DNA from: Stictocephala bisonia
Lineage: Eukaryota; Arthropoda; Insecta; Hemiptera; Membracidae
Assembly: GCA_035578905.1 (NCBI GenBank)
Contig: JAQJVL010000003.1
Location: 7,843,113-7,907,112, forward strand
Length of the DNA stretch: 64,000 bases
Direction of reading: 5' to 3'
Shown: positions 11,002-24,549 of the stretch, piece by piece
Position numbering within the stretch: the stretch's first letter is position 1
How the letters are laid out: each line of letters starts with the position of its first letter
Program-made: the position numbers and the translations under genes
Notes under the pieces: generated by a model
What the model was told of the DNA's origin: nothing
What the model saw: only the letters and a program-made list of their open reading frames with translations
Databases searched by the model: none

Positions 11002-11316
11002 ATTTATAATGTTATTGTCTGTACTGTCCGTTACAAACCTGAGTGCACGCGTGTTCTTTATAGGCGCGTTACTGTCTCTATGAACTGTCACTTGTTGTGC
11101 TTAGATTATGTTTTAGTTTATAATAAATTTACAAATTACAGTTCAACTGAATCATAATAGTTCTACAAATGTTTAATATATACATTTATTAATTACTTTT
11201 TAATAGTTTTATAAAATAATCTGATTAAATATGGCCGAGAGAATACGGTTTCTTTAGAGCCTGCAATATATTATTAGGCAAGAACGCACTTACCTTCTTG
11301 TCTGCTATGGACTATA
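11002..11316. other. AT-rich spacer, insertion target of copy A
   Basis: Nothing coding was recognised. The right edge contains TTTCAATCCTTGTA (11317-11330), duplicated at 15527-15540 on the far side of copy A. Confidence 0.5.
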
Positions 11317-11422
11317 TTTCAATCCTTGTAGTTAGTTAGTTAGTTTGTTTAAAAGGGGATATGTAGTTGGTCCAGCCAACCCTTGCAACGAAGCCTAAGG
11401 CTTTTTGTGCCAATCCCGGTGC

Positions 11423-14400
11423 CTAATCATCGTAAAGCTGACAACCCTTGACCAAGTCAAGGAGCTTCTTCACTAGATTAGTAGTTTCCCACTGTCCCAG
11501 AGGTGAGCCGTCAAAAAGTGCTCTTCTTCTGGCACCAAGGGCCTCACACTCCAGGACAATGTGTTCTGCCGACTCTTCGTCCTCCCCGCAGAGGCGACAG
11601 ATGGGATCCTCCGTGAAGAGTCCCACCGTTCTTAGATGCCTCCGGAATGTGCCGTGGCCGGTGATGAGTCCCACCACCAGCTTAACGTGCGGTTTACTTA
11701 ATCCAAGAAGTGACTTTCTCAACTTCTGGGAGGGATTCTTGACAAGAACCTTGCCGAGTCTTTGCCCTGGGAACCGCCGCCATCTTTCCAGATGTCTGGC
11801 GCTGACCCAGTTTTTGATTGCTGTTTTAGCAGCTGCAATCGAAACGCCGCAGGCCGGCTCAGGACCAGTGAAGGGCTTGAGAGCACCCTCCCTAGCCAAG
11901 GCATCGGCCTGCTCGTTGCCTTCTAGTCCCCTATGTCCTGGGATCCATTCCAGCAAGACCTGGTTTCTTGAGCCCAGGATGTTGAGGGACTCCACACATT
12001 CCCAGACTAGACCCGACGAGACCTTCCAGGAGTTAAGAGCCCCCAAGGCCGCCTGACTGTCTGAGAGTATGTGGATATATTTCCCGCAAACCCCTCTCTC
12101 GACCGCCTGGGCGGCACAATGAAGGATTGCGGTGACTTCAGCTTGGAAAACGGTGCCATACGCTCCCAGGCTCACGCTAGCGTTGGTCCTAGGGTCGCCA
12201 GTATAGACACCAAATCCAGCTCTGTTGCCCATTCTTGACCCGTCTGTGAACCATACAATTCGGTCGTGAGAAGAAACCGGGCTACTAACACCGTCCCAGT
12301 ACTCCCTCGACCTGAAATCCACAGTATAGGGTCTAGTGAAAAGGTACTTAGTCCCAATGAAGTCAGACTTCATTGAGAGTACCTCATCGTTTACTAGATT
12401 GGCCACTGAGGAGTGACCTGTACAGGACCCCCTCCAGTGGCCAGTTAGCTGAAGCCTATAAGCCGCCGCCCGAGCCTCCCCAATAATGAAGAGATCAAGG
12501 GGCGGCCGGTTGAGAAGAACCTCCAGTGCAATAGAAGGGGTCGACCTAAAGGCCCCTGTCATGCACATGCAGGCAAGTCTTTGTAGGCTAGAAAGCCTAC
12601 CCCGGACAGTTACCTGATTGACCTTAGGCCACCAGATCAAAGCCCCCGTAAGTAATTTGTGGTCTGATGACCGCTGTGTAAAGCCAGTGGCAGACATGGG
12701 GTGACAGGCCCCATGTGGAGCCCACGCAGCGCCTAGTGGTCACGAAGAACCACTTAGCTCTGCGGATGACTTTATCAAGATGCAAGTTCCATGTCAGTTT
12801 CTGATCAAGGATTACTCCCAGATACTTAACCGACGATGAAACAGGCAGAGACACTCCCCCAAGGGCCAGGCCTCTGAAGGAGCCCTGAACCCTTTTCCTG
12901 ATGAAGGGAACTATTACTGTCTTGGAAGGGTTTATTGCAAGCCCTTCTCTTACACACCAGGAGTTCACTGCTTCCAGACTGTCGTTCATGATGTCCGTAA
13001 CAGTGCCCTGGTACTTGCCACGGACCAGTAGGACGAGATCGTCCGCATAGCCCTGTATGAAAATGCCCTTATCCGTGAGGCTAACTAGGAGATCATCCAC
13101 CACCAGGTCCCACAGGAGGGGTGATAGAACTCCCCCCTGCGGGCATCCTCGGCTCGCAGAAATCTCCACCACCTCACTTAGAAGGGTTGATTGAATTCTT
13201 CTGCCCCGTAACATGTGGTCGACCCACCTACAGATGGTAGGCTCTACACCACGTTGTCCCAGCGCACGAATAATTGACTGATATGAGGTGTTGTTGAATG
13301 CCCCCTGAGGGCCAAACAATGGAGGGCAGACTCACAAGACTTCCCCGGGAGATACGCATGTTGATTTCGATGTAAAGGGGAGTCTTTAAGCGCCCCTTCT
13401 CGAATGTGAAATTCTACGAGTCTCTCCATGGTCTTCACCATAAACGAGGAAAGACTAATTGGCCTAAAGGATTTGGCGTTTGTGTAGTCGCCACGACCCC
13501 GCTTAGGAATGAAGACTACTTTGCTAACCCTCCAAGACTGAGGAATATACCCGAAGGCAAGGCTCGCCCTGAAGATTTCGCAAAGTAGAAAGTGGAGGTT
13601 TGGTGGGCCCTTCTGCAACAATGCAGGAAAGACGCCATCGCCTCCTGGGGATTTAAATGGGCTGAACTTGTCAATTGCCCATTTAACTTTGGAAACGGTG
13701 ACTATACGTCTAGCTTGCCTCCAGTCCTCTCGAGTTGCCCTAGGTATAGGGCTAGTCTCTCGAGGGCCAGAGACTTCCAGAGCATCGTCAACGAGACTCC
13801 CTGGGAAGTGACACTCCAGAAGGAGCTTGAGCGTTTCACCAGGTAAAGTTGTCAATTCCCCTGAGCTGGTTCTAAGACTGCCCATGGGGTTGATAGGTTC
13901 GCTAGCCAAGATTTTCTGGATTCTGGCTGCCTCTTTGATGGAGTCAATGCCCCTACAAAAGGTTTGCCATGAAGCCTTCTTGGCATCACGAATGGATGAA
14001 TTGTAATCGTTAAGAGCTAAACGATACTCTTCGCGACAATTGGCCACCTTAGAGCGATTAAAAAGCATTCTAACGCGCCTTTTCTTAACTTCCAGGGATT
14101 TTGACCACCACCCGATTTTTGATCTAGGCGGTGTGTTTGAAATTGGACAGTTGTCATGGAAACTTTCAAGGATCGCATACTGTAAACAGGATGCCGCCTG
14201 CTCCAGTTCCACGACAGACCTTATACGTACTCTACCCCCCCCCCCCCCGCCCGGGACCCAAGCCCGCAATGGCCGAAAGTTCCGCAGCATAGGACTCCCA
14301 GTCCGTCCGCCTAGGATTTCGGTGAGGAATGGAAAAGGCCGACATTTTAGCTTTGATATCAAAACAAATGTGCAGATGATCAGAGAGAGAAGGTTGGTCA

Positions 14401-15007
14401 GAGACCCGCCAGTTGTCAATTAGGCCTAGAGTGACCGCATTGCAAAGAGTCAGGTCTATGACTTCGGCTCTAACGCTATTCCTAAATGTGGGTTCATTGC
14501 CCCGATTTAGAATGAATAGGTCGTTAGAAACAATGAAGTTTAAGAGGTACTCACCCCTCCTGTTGGAGTCGGTTGATCCCCATGCTTCATGATGGGCATT
14601 GGCGTCGCAGCTGACCAAAAGTTGCCGCCCCCCAGTGGATTGTTTCTCAACCAGGGCTTCTAGTTCCCTGGAAGGGGGTGGGTCCTGAGCATCATAGGGA
14701 AGGTACACAGAGCTGACGGTGAACTCCCCATGCCTTTCCTCAGTGCTAAGTGTCATTCTCACTGTCGTGATGTCCCTGGAACAGAACTCAAACAGGGGAA
14801 ATACTTCCATACCATTACGTATCCTAGCATTATTGGTGGAACAAGAGGAAATTATCTTACCTTTTGCATCAGCCAGTCCTGCGATTCTGCGTGTAACCAA
14901 GGTTCTTGAATCAGGGCCAGGTCGATGTTGTGTGCAGTCATGGACTGACATAGGGCTGCCGAGGCAGCCTTACTGTGGTGCAGATTGGCTTGAATCACCC
15001 TTGGCAT
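11423..15007 (-). pseudogene. Copy A ORF2: endonuclease, RT, RNase H; multiply broken
   Basis: The start MPRVIQANLHHSKAASAA (ATG at 15007-15005) is preserved. The frame is lost soon after QEPWLH and resumes at RIAGLADAKGK; residues TCILV present in copy C are missing. A C14 tract at 14235-14248 (eight C in copy C) shifts the frame between endonuclease and RT. Near 13307 a net 58-base deletion removes the RT motif A segment FLDIEGAFN with its catalytic aspartate. Motifs CPQGGVLSPLLW and GYADDLVLL survive. One extra C at 12643-12647 shifts the frame again before ALIWWPK. From there RNase H (FTDGSR, FQAEV, LSDSQAAL, WIPGHRGLEGNEQAD) and the CRLCGEDEESAEH knuckle are open to the stop at 11423. 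It cannot encode an active polymerase. Confidence 0.9.
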
Positions 15008-15203
15008 TGTCCCTAGCCAGCCAAGTTGGAGTCGGAATTGGAGAGAGACATGTCCCCCCCCCCGACGTTGATTTGGCCCGAGCAATAGAAAACAAGGGCT
15101 GGCCAGTGTGGCTGCCCTCTGCTCCCATGCTCGGTTCATTGCCTAAGGACTCAATGCGGTCCTTAGTTAAAGATTTTGTTGTTTTAGTTTTATCTGGGTC
15201 CAT
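14970..15203 (-). pseudogene. Copy A ORF1 remnant, internally deleted
   Basis: The frame starts at the ATG equivalent to that of copy C (MDPDKTKTTKSLTK) and stays open for 77 residues, ending DNAKGDSSQSAPQ, the same C-terminus as copy C ORF1. Everything between STSGGG... and ARDNAKG, including the basic central region and the DUF4780-like domain, is missing. The junction lies at an AGCCA direct repeat (CTAGCCAGCCAAG near 15015-15028), matching AGCCAA at both corresponding positions in copy C. That indicates a microhomology-mediated deletion of about 1.1 kb. The fused frame still overlaps the start of ORF2, as in copy C. Confidence 0.75.
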
Positions 15204-15540
15204 AGGATTCCCACGATTAGCTAGGGAAATAAATGGTCTAGCCCCGACAGAGCCCCGCATGCTAGGGTAAGCCTATTTGAAACTGGATTTCGGCAGGCGT
15301 CCAGAGTCCGCATGGTATAGACTGGTCTACCACCAGTCATTCAGCCCTCGGCCCACGCTGTTCCGCCTTGGCTTGGTTGGAAAGGTTAGGTAGGATAAGG
15401 AATTAATAAGATAGGAGTGCTCTCAGCATCGGGATCACACTGAGAGCTGTGGGAAGGTACCCCCTCCTCCTCCTCATCGGTTATGGGAATGATGAGACGC
15501 CGGGCTTGGGACCGGTACGAGCGGAGTTTCAATCCTTGTA

Positions 15541-17054
<1,514 letters not shown>

Positions 17055-17165
17055 ATATTCATTGAATGAATGTAGATGAGCGAAATTAAGTTTATTTCAA
17101 ACGAAGGCCGACTTTTCTTTAGAAAATGTCATGAATTTTCCCAATGATTAATGAAGATACATACA
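17055..17165 (-). mobile_element. SINE body fragment
   Basis: The stretch GAATGTAGATGAGCGAA ... GGCCGACTTTTCTTTAGAAA ... CCCAATGA matches, with changes, the tail half of the SINE copy at 57592-57836 (GTGTAGATGAGCGAATG ... GACCGACTATTCCTTAGAAA ... CCCAATGAC). The tRNA-like head is missing. It is an old truncated copy. Confidence 0.5.
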
Positions 17166-17350
17166 GATATACGTTTTAATGAGTATAATATATGCTTAAA
17201 AAGATGCAATTTTTATTTTTAATTAATTTTACTTCCAATGAAATCTGTATTGTGGTGGTAGTGTTAGCTTGTGTTGTGGTTATTGTAGGTGAACGGTTCT
17301 ATCACCACTCCTCTCAATACCAACCAGAGTCCTCTAAATGATTGCCATTC

Positions 17351-20008
17351 GTGTAAACATCACTATATATAATGTTCCTATACTGTATAAGAGGGAGAAC
17401 GGAGTCAGTTATCAGTTAACTGTAAACGAGACCAATATTACTTGATTCAGTCGTGTAAACATCACTATATATAATGTTCCTATACTGTATAAGAGGGAGA
17501 ACGGAGTCAGTTATCAGTTAACTGTAAACGAGACCAATATTACGTGATTCAGTCGTATAAACATCACTATATATAATGTTCCTATACTGTATAAGAGGGA
17601 GAACGGAGTCAGTTATCAGTTAACTGTAAACGAGACCAATATTACGTGATTCAGTCGTGTAAACATCACTATATATAATGTTCCTATACTGTATAAGAGG
17701 GAGAACGGAGTCAGTTATCAGTTAACTGTAAACGAGACCAATATTACGTGATTCAGTCGTGTAAACATCACTATATATAATGTTCCTATACTGTATAAGA
17801 GGGAGAACGGAGTCAGTTATCAGTTAACTGTAAATGAGACCAATATTACGTGATTCAGTCGTATAAACATCACTATATATAATGTTCCTATACTGTATAA
17901 GAGGGAGAACGGAGTCAGTTATCAGTTAACTGTAAACGAGACCAATATTACGTGATTCAGTCGTGTAAACATCACTATATATAATGTTCCTATACTGTAT
18001 AAGAGGGAGAACGGAGTCAGTTATCAGTTAACTGTAAACGAGACCAATATTACGTGATTCAGTCGTATAAACATCACTATATATAATGTTCCTATACTGT
18101 ATAAGAGGGAGAACGGAGTCAGTTATCAGTTAACTGTAAACGAGACCAATATTACGTGATTCAGTCGTATAAACATCACTATATATAATGTTCCTATACT
18201 GTATAAGAGGGAGAACGGAGTCAGTTATCAGTTAACTGTAAACGAGACCAATATTACTTGATTCAGTCGTATAAACATCACTATATATAATGTTCCTATA
18301 CTGTATAAGAAGGAGAACGGAGTCAGTTATCAGTTAACTGTAAACGAGACCAATATTACTTGATTCAGTCGTATAAACATCACTATATATAATGTTCCTA
18401 TACTGTATAAGAGGGAGAACGGAGTCAGTTATCAGTTAACTGTAACCAAGACCAATATTACTTGATTCAGTCGTATAAACATCACTATATATAATGTTCC
18501 TATACTGTATAAGAGGGAGAACGGAGTCAGTTATCAGTTAACTGTAAACGAGACCAATATTACTTGATTCAGTCGTGTAAACATTACTATATATAATGTT
18601 CCTATACTGTATAAGAGGGAGAACGGAGTCAGTTATCAGTTAACTGTAACCAAGACCAATATTACTTGATTCAGTCGTATAAACATCACTATATATAATG
18701 TTCCTATACTGTATAAGAGGGAGAACGGAGTCAGTTATCAGTTAACTGTAAACGAGACCAATATTACTTGATTCAGTCGTATAAACATCACTATATATAA
18801 TGTTCCTATACTGTATAAGAGGGAGAACGGAGTCAGTTATCAGTTAACTGTAAACGAGACCAATATTACTTGATTCAGTCGTAAAAACATCACTATATAT
18901 AATGTTCCTATACTGTATAAGAAGGAGAACGGAGTCAGTTATCAGTTAACTGTAAACGAGACCAATATTACTTGATTCAGTCGTATAAACATCACTATAT
19001 ATAATGTTCCTATACTGTATAAGAGGGAGAACGGAGTCAGTTATCAGTTAACTGTAACCAAGACCAATATTACTCGATTCAGTCGTATAAACATCACTAT
19101 ATATAATGTTCCTATACTGTATAAGAGGGAGAACGGAGTCAGTTATCAGTTAACTGTAAACGAGACCAATATTACTTGATTCAGTCGTATAAACATCACT
19201 ATATATAATGTTCCTATACTGTATAAGAGGGAGAACGGAGTCAGTTATCAGTTAACTGTAAACGAGACCAATATTACGTGATTCAGTCGTGTAAACATCA
19301 CTATATATAATGTTCCTATACTGTATAAGAGGGAGAACGGAGTCAGTTATCAGTTAACTGTAAACGAGACCAATATTACTTGATTCAGTCGTGTAAACAT
19401 CACTATATATAATGTTCCTCTACTGTATAAGAGGGAGAACGGAGTCAGTTATCAGTTAACTGTAAACGAGACCAATATTACTTGATTCAGTCGTATAAAC
19501 ATCACTATATATAATGTTCCTATACTGTATAAGAAGGAGAACGGAGTCAGTTATCAGTTAACTGTAAACGAGACCAATATTACTTGATTCAGTCGTATAA
19601 ACATCACTATATATAATGTTCCTATACTGTATAAGAGGGAGAACGGAGTCAGTTATCAGTTAACTGTAAACGAGACCAATATTACGTGATTCAGTCGTAT
19701 AAACATCACTATATATAATGTTCCTATACTGTATAAGAGGGAGAACGGAGTCAGTTATCAGTTAACTGTAAACGAGACCAGTTAGTTAACTGTAACTGTA
19801 GTTACAGTTCCTTAGTTAACTGTAAACGAGACCAATATTACTTGATTCAGTCGTGTAAACATCACTATATATAATGTTCCTATACTGTATAAGAGGGAGA
19901 ACGGAGTCAGTTATCAGTTAACTGTAAACGAGACCAGTTAGTTAACTGTAACTGTAGTTACAGTTCCTTAGTTAACTGTAAACGAGACCAATATTACGTG
20001 ATTCAGTC
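17351..20008. repeat. 102-bp satellite array, 25 units
   Basis: Units begin G[T/A][G/A]TAAACATCACTATATAT and end with GATTCAGTC. Units 1-23 are exactly 102 bases each; units 24 (from 19697) and 25 (from 19853) are 156 bases because of the same 54-base internal insertion. Variation is confined to a few positions: GTG or GTA at the start, GAGGG or GAAGG, AACGAG or ACCAAG, and ACGTG or ACTTG near the end. Units with ACGTG dominate at the left, ACTTG in the middle. Each unit contains the palindrome CAGTTAACTG and the promoter-like layout described separately. No coding frame persists. Confidence 0.97.
17386..17416 (+). promoter_or_regulatory. TATA plus initiator-like layout, repeated in each satellite unit
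   Basis: In unit 1, TATAAG (17386-17391) is followed by two copies of TCAGTT (17405-17410 and 17412-17417). Taking the A of the second as +1 places the TATA box at -28, close to the arthropod optimum; the first would be at -21. TCAGTT is the arthropod initiator consensus. The arrangement recurs in the other units. This is a sequence resemblance only; transcription is not shown. Confidence 0.3.
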
Positions 20009-21404
20009 GTTTTACGCTAAGCTGAAATATATAAATTTAGCGGTATTTTGGTTGGGGAGGGGACATTAAAAAATATGTTTTTTTTTTAATTTCCGAAATC
20101 GAAAATCTACCAATGATCCTGGCAAATGGATTAATTGGTCCTTTCCGATGATCTGTAAGCATACTTAACGACAATAATACCCTCATCAATTACCTGTACT
20201 CTTCACTCTCTTTCACCACCTGTAGTTTCCATTATCTTGATGATCAGTGCTTTGTTTATTTTAAACAAACGATTATTTCAGATATTTTCAATACTACAAA
20301 ATATTTCTCTTTGTTAGTTGTGTTGTGTAAAAAGTAAATTCCAAATAGTTCTTAATAATATGAATATGTTTAAACATTTTTTTTTTATTTTTAAAGATAA
20401 AAATGTTTAAAAACGAAATGTGGTTAAAAGTGCTATTGACAAAATTAGGCATGTAAATATAGCGGTTTAATCCACTATAGCCACGTACAAATTGCACTAA
20501 TTTGTTTGAAAACTTCATTTTTGAAATTGATGACAAAATTTGGAGCATAAAGGTGCTTAAGTTAAAAATCTGCTTTGAAAGAAGGAAAGTAAAGTTTAAA
20601 AACCGATTACTGAGAATGTCTGAGGGGGAAAGTGGCGTGTGTACATTCAGATGTAATGCTTTGTACCCGTTACTCCTGTTAAGACATAGTTTTCTCTTAC
20701 TCAACAGTGAATACTGAGTAACACCCTAAAAGATGCCGATTTCAATTAATGACTAGAAAACAAGTTTTTATTCATCTACAGATCAATAACAGTGTTTTTA
20801 TTTATTAAATTATTTTATGGGTTTTATAGTTAACTTGTTGATAAAAAAGTGTTTATAAGAAGAGTTGGTACATTTCTACTGGAATATCATTTTTACTCTC
20901 ATAATATCAGTATTAATAATTTTAATTTTAATGTTATACTTCATTTATTTTATTGGTCAATTGTTTTATATTTTACTTTTATATATTGGCACAGAGAAAA
21001 AATTTACTCATATACAAAAATCTTAAACAATTCTTATTTTAATATAACTGTTATACTAACCAGAAAACAGAATAAATTTATTTAACAAACTAAATATACT
21101 AAGGACAAACTGACAATATAAATAAATAGTATGTATCCGTAAAATGAAAGAAGAAAGCATTTTAAATATACCCTGATAAGACTTTTAATCATCCTTTAAT
21201 CAGTGGAGTGCTTTTAAAAACCTCCCTCCGTCAGTTATTGCTAACTGAAACCCCTTCACTCTCAAAGATGCAATATGAGAACAGACTCCAGATTGCGTTT
21301 AGCCGATTGAAGGCACTCACGTTATTTTTGCATCAAATCTCAAATGAGGTATAATATAATAAATATAATAAAAATTGAGTTAAATCTACATATAAATTAC
21401 AGTT
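20009..21404. other. AT-rich spacer
   Basis: No supported gene. Short open frames on both strands around 20.3-20.7 kb and 20.85-21.08 kb lack recognisable domains and follow base composition. Confidence 0.4.
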
Positions 21405-21830
21405 GAATTTTAAAAAAAATCTTCATTGTTGTACAAACACTCTTCTAATAAATAGTTGCATAGAGTTTTTTTTAAATTGTTTCATTTCCACATTTCTTAA
21501 TTTATAAGGTAATTTATTATACAATTTAATAGCCATAAACTCATGATTTTTTGTGTTGTTGAGTATTTACATTGTTTAATTTTCAGTTGATTCGAATTTC
21601 TTGTGTCGTACTTATGTATATCTTTGTTTTGTGGAAATTTATGTAAGTTGTTTTTTGTGTATAATAAGCTTTTGTAAATGAATAGTGAAGGAAGAGTCAT
21701 TATTTTTAGTTTTTTAAATAGAGGTCTGCATGAAGTTTTAAAAGGTGCTCCTCAAATTAGTCGAATTGCTCTTCTTTTAATTTTAAATACCGTACAACGC
21801 TTTTCAATTTGCATTATTTATTAAATACTA
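21405..21830 (-). pseudogene. Non-LTR ORF2 C-terminal relic (CR1/Jockey-type)
   Basis: On the minus strand the sequence reads RRAIRLI, a stop, GAPFKTSCRPLFKKLK and then IMTLPSLFIYKSLLYTKNNL. It continues through DIHKYDTRN and, after a frameshift, AIKLYNKLPYKLRNVEMKQF. This order is characteristic of the region after the thumb in CR1/Jockey-type ORF2 proteins, which end in a TRN/KLYNKLP/FKK block. One stop and at least one frameshift show it is dead. The RT core is not found upstream, so only about 400 bases of the 3' coding end survive. It could belong to the same group as the relic split by copy C at 48.5-55 kb. Confidence 0.65.
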
Positions 21831-22671
21831 TGCAACTATAGTTGGCTAACAATTAAAATAGAAGTATATTTTGTATAATAAATATGAATTTTTCTTCTTG
21901 TGTTTAAAAATAATTTAACAATTATGAAGTAAAGAAATAAATTTTTTTTTATAAAAAATAATTGCAGCTCGTAAATATGATATAATGTTGAAATGGGAAA
22001 GCACAAATTTAACGTAGATTTTACATAGTATTCCAACTTATTATATCATATTTAATGAATAATTTGATTATACATAAATTTGTTCCTTGAAAACTGTCTA
22101 CTGATGAAGCAAGAAAAGTACCTAAATTGTACTGTATAATTCATACCACGGCATTAAAATTAGACATCTGGTTTTCCAACTGTGTTTGTCTTTTTTTTCT
22201 TTTTTCCCCCAAGTGAATAATGAAACGATAGCCACTAGTTTTCTAATATCCATAATTTTAGTTTTTAATAAGTTAATGAAAGATTTTTCCCAAAATATAA
22301 CCAAAATACATAAAATCAGATTATAAAAATATATTATATGAAATTAACCTATAAGGCCAAGTGCCAGCCTGTGTGTAGGTAATAGTTAATAACAAAGAGT
22401 GTTTGTATTAAAATTACCTCACTTGTTATTTCATTTATTAAAAGGCTGTGAAAGCTTAAATAAATTGTTATCAAACCACATTCATTATAATAATTTTATT
22501 TAGGTATGTACATAATTTTTCCTTAAGCAATAGTTCATAAACTCACCTTCAGAAATACTAGACCTCACTAGCAATGACCTAACCATAGCCGATCAATTGA
22601 CGCCTAGTCAATGGGAATAAACTAAACCTATCTCTGGCATAATCATACTGAAACATGTTTAACCTAGTCTA
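21831..22671. other. AT-rich spacer
   Basis: No gene or repeat was recognised. Confidence 0.4.
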
Positions 22672-22985
22672 ACTTACCTCGATTAATCAAGAAATTCCGG
22701 TATTTTTCAGTAATCTTGAATAGTTTTCTACTGGACAAAACACAATAAAAATTCTTTCTTAATGAAACTATACTTTTTACATGGCTAAATTATTCTAACT
22801 TACCTAGCCTATTTATACGTAACCTAACTCAGTAAAATCAAGAAATTCTTTATATTTCATCAATCTTGAAAGGTTTTTTTAGTAGAAAATACTATAAAAT
22901 TAGTTTTTCAAAGAAAGGATACTTTAAACACGGCTAACCTATACCTTGTCTAATGATAAGTGACCTATCTAGCCTAACCAAGTCA
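22672..22985. repeat. Diverged tandem duplication, ~150-bp unit
   Basis: Two adjacent units share AATCAAGAAATTC, then TCAGTAATCTTGAATAG or TCATCAATCTTGAAAGG, then ACATGGCTAA or ACACGGCTAA, at an offset of about 151 bases (22685 versus 22836). Multiple differences show an old duplication. Confidence 0.6.
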
Positions 22986-22989
22986 GTGA

Positions 22990-24549
22990 CCTATTTAAAC
23001 AAATGTCGATAAATATCCTTGCCTATTGCCCACCACTATAAATATTAAAGTGTTTTATTTACCTCTTTCCCTGTATATTTCTTTATATGTCTTGTTGACA
23101 CAAAATAATTTATGCTGCACCAGCAGGGCAATGTTCTTTTTATATTTGTTTTTACTATATTTAATATACATTTCACATTGTATACTAAATCTATTACTAT
23201 ACTTCAATGTAATTTTTTAAAATTTCCCAACTAAATTCAACTAAATATTCCGTGTTTTCTATACCATCTAGTTGATGTAACTGACACCAGAGAGTCACAC
23301 GGCTTCGATTGTTTCACGGTATTTTGTATTCTGTAAGAAAACTGAATTCAGTACCACTGTATCTAAATGTTAAACAGGCAATTCATAAACATTCCTTTTG
23401 ATGTTGAAAAATATTCTGCAGCGACTGAGCTCTTTGAAAGAACTACAAACGACGTTCACAAGTAAATTACTTCTTTCAGTACTTGGACTCCTTTGCTAAT
23501 ATCTTGCGAATGAGTGTAAGGTTTGCATTAAAGAGTAAGCTGCATTAAATAATATAAGATATATATTTTTTTCAATATTAGGGAAGTCAAAACAAGATAT
23601 AAATCACAAACTTCTTACCTAAGCGTGGTTTTTATTTGTAGTTAGTGTTTTACTTCCTATTTATAATTGTATCCTAATGGAAAAACATTGCTTTGTTTAT
23701 TTATAAAAAAATCTAAATTTTTCCTAAGCTTATTGAAGGTTTAAAGGGACAAATATCATAAGATTAACGCTGATCTAAATTTAGATTTTTGATACATTTG
23801 TAGAATGTTTTATAATTGGTCTTAAAAACGTATCCATACATGCCAGTTAGACGTATGCCTGGAACTTAAGGTATAATTTTCATTAATTTAGCTTCCATAT
23901 CTTTTATACCAATTTCTTAGTTGACAATTGTTTTTAGATATACTTGTTTACACTGTATATTTCGGTCTCTTAGACTTGTTATTTGGTAAGCTAATGGTAA
24001 TATTTTTGCTCAGACTTTCTATAATACTTGTACACAAATGAAAATCGTATAAAAATAACAGTTACACACATTTCCGGCCACCAGGCATGTAGCATGGATA
24101 TTGTTAATTTGATTTCTTCTCTGCTGGCTTTTTCTCATCATACAACTACATAGTTACCCTCTTAGTTGACAACTTATGTATTTATTAGTCTTTATATACC
24201 TTTCTTGTTGTATATTTATTACAATGGTGTACTAAAGTCCTGTTGTATATTGTATTGATTTGCGTCTGTACTCGGTCCAATTTTAAAGGTTGTAACTTGT
24301 TTAATTTCAAGTTTGATTGTAACCTGAGTCAATTTTTTACTTAAATTAAACGGTTTTGAACCATTAGATGAATAAAAAAAATGAAATTTAATTTAAAAAA
24401 TTACATACACTACAAGGTATTAGGCTAAGTAATTTTTATTTCTACTGATATTTCAATATTTAAAAGTCAAATTTATTTACTGCAATCAAATGTTTTTTAT
24501 GGGCATAGAGAATACAAGCTAACTGTAAATATACATTTCTTCTATGTAT
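22990..24549. other. AT-rich spacer
   Basis: No coding region or repeat was recognised between the duplication and the minisatellite. Confidence 0.4.

Larger units (their letters stand above)
11331..15526 (-). mobile_element. RNase H-bearing non-LTR retrotransposon, copy A (deletion derivative)
   Basis: This 4.2-kb minus-strand insertion is bounded by the 14-bp direct repeat TTTCAATCCTTGTA (11317-11330 and 15527-15540), the expected target-site duplication. Its 3' end carries an AACT-type tail, seen as GTTAGTTAGTTAG on the plus strand. The 5' end (ACTCCGCTCGTACCGGTCCC) matches that of copy C, so it is full-length at both ends but about 1.2 kb shorter. Most of ORF1, including the DUF4780-like domain, is deleted, and ORF2 carries a 58-base net deletion plus frameshifts. 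It is part of the same family as copies B (44.5 kb) and C (49 kb) and is much GC-richer than the surroundings. Confidence 0.9.

Noticed and set aside
17351..20008. CRISPR-like interpretation of the 102-bp array
   Set aside because: Units are contiguous with no variable spacers; the context is eukaryotic.
20294..20704. 136-codon minus-strand frame rich in Phe, Leu, Asn and Ile
   Set aside because: Composition reflects AT-rich DNA; no domain, and a shorter frame overlaps on the other strand.
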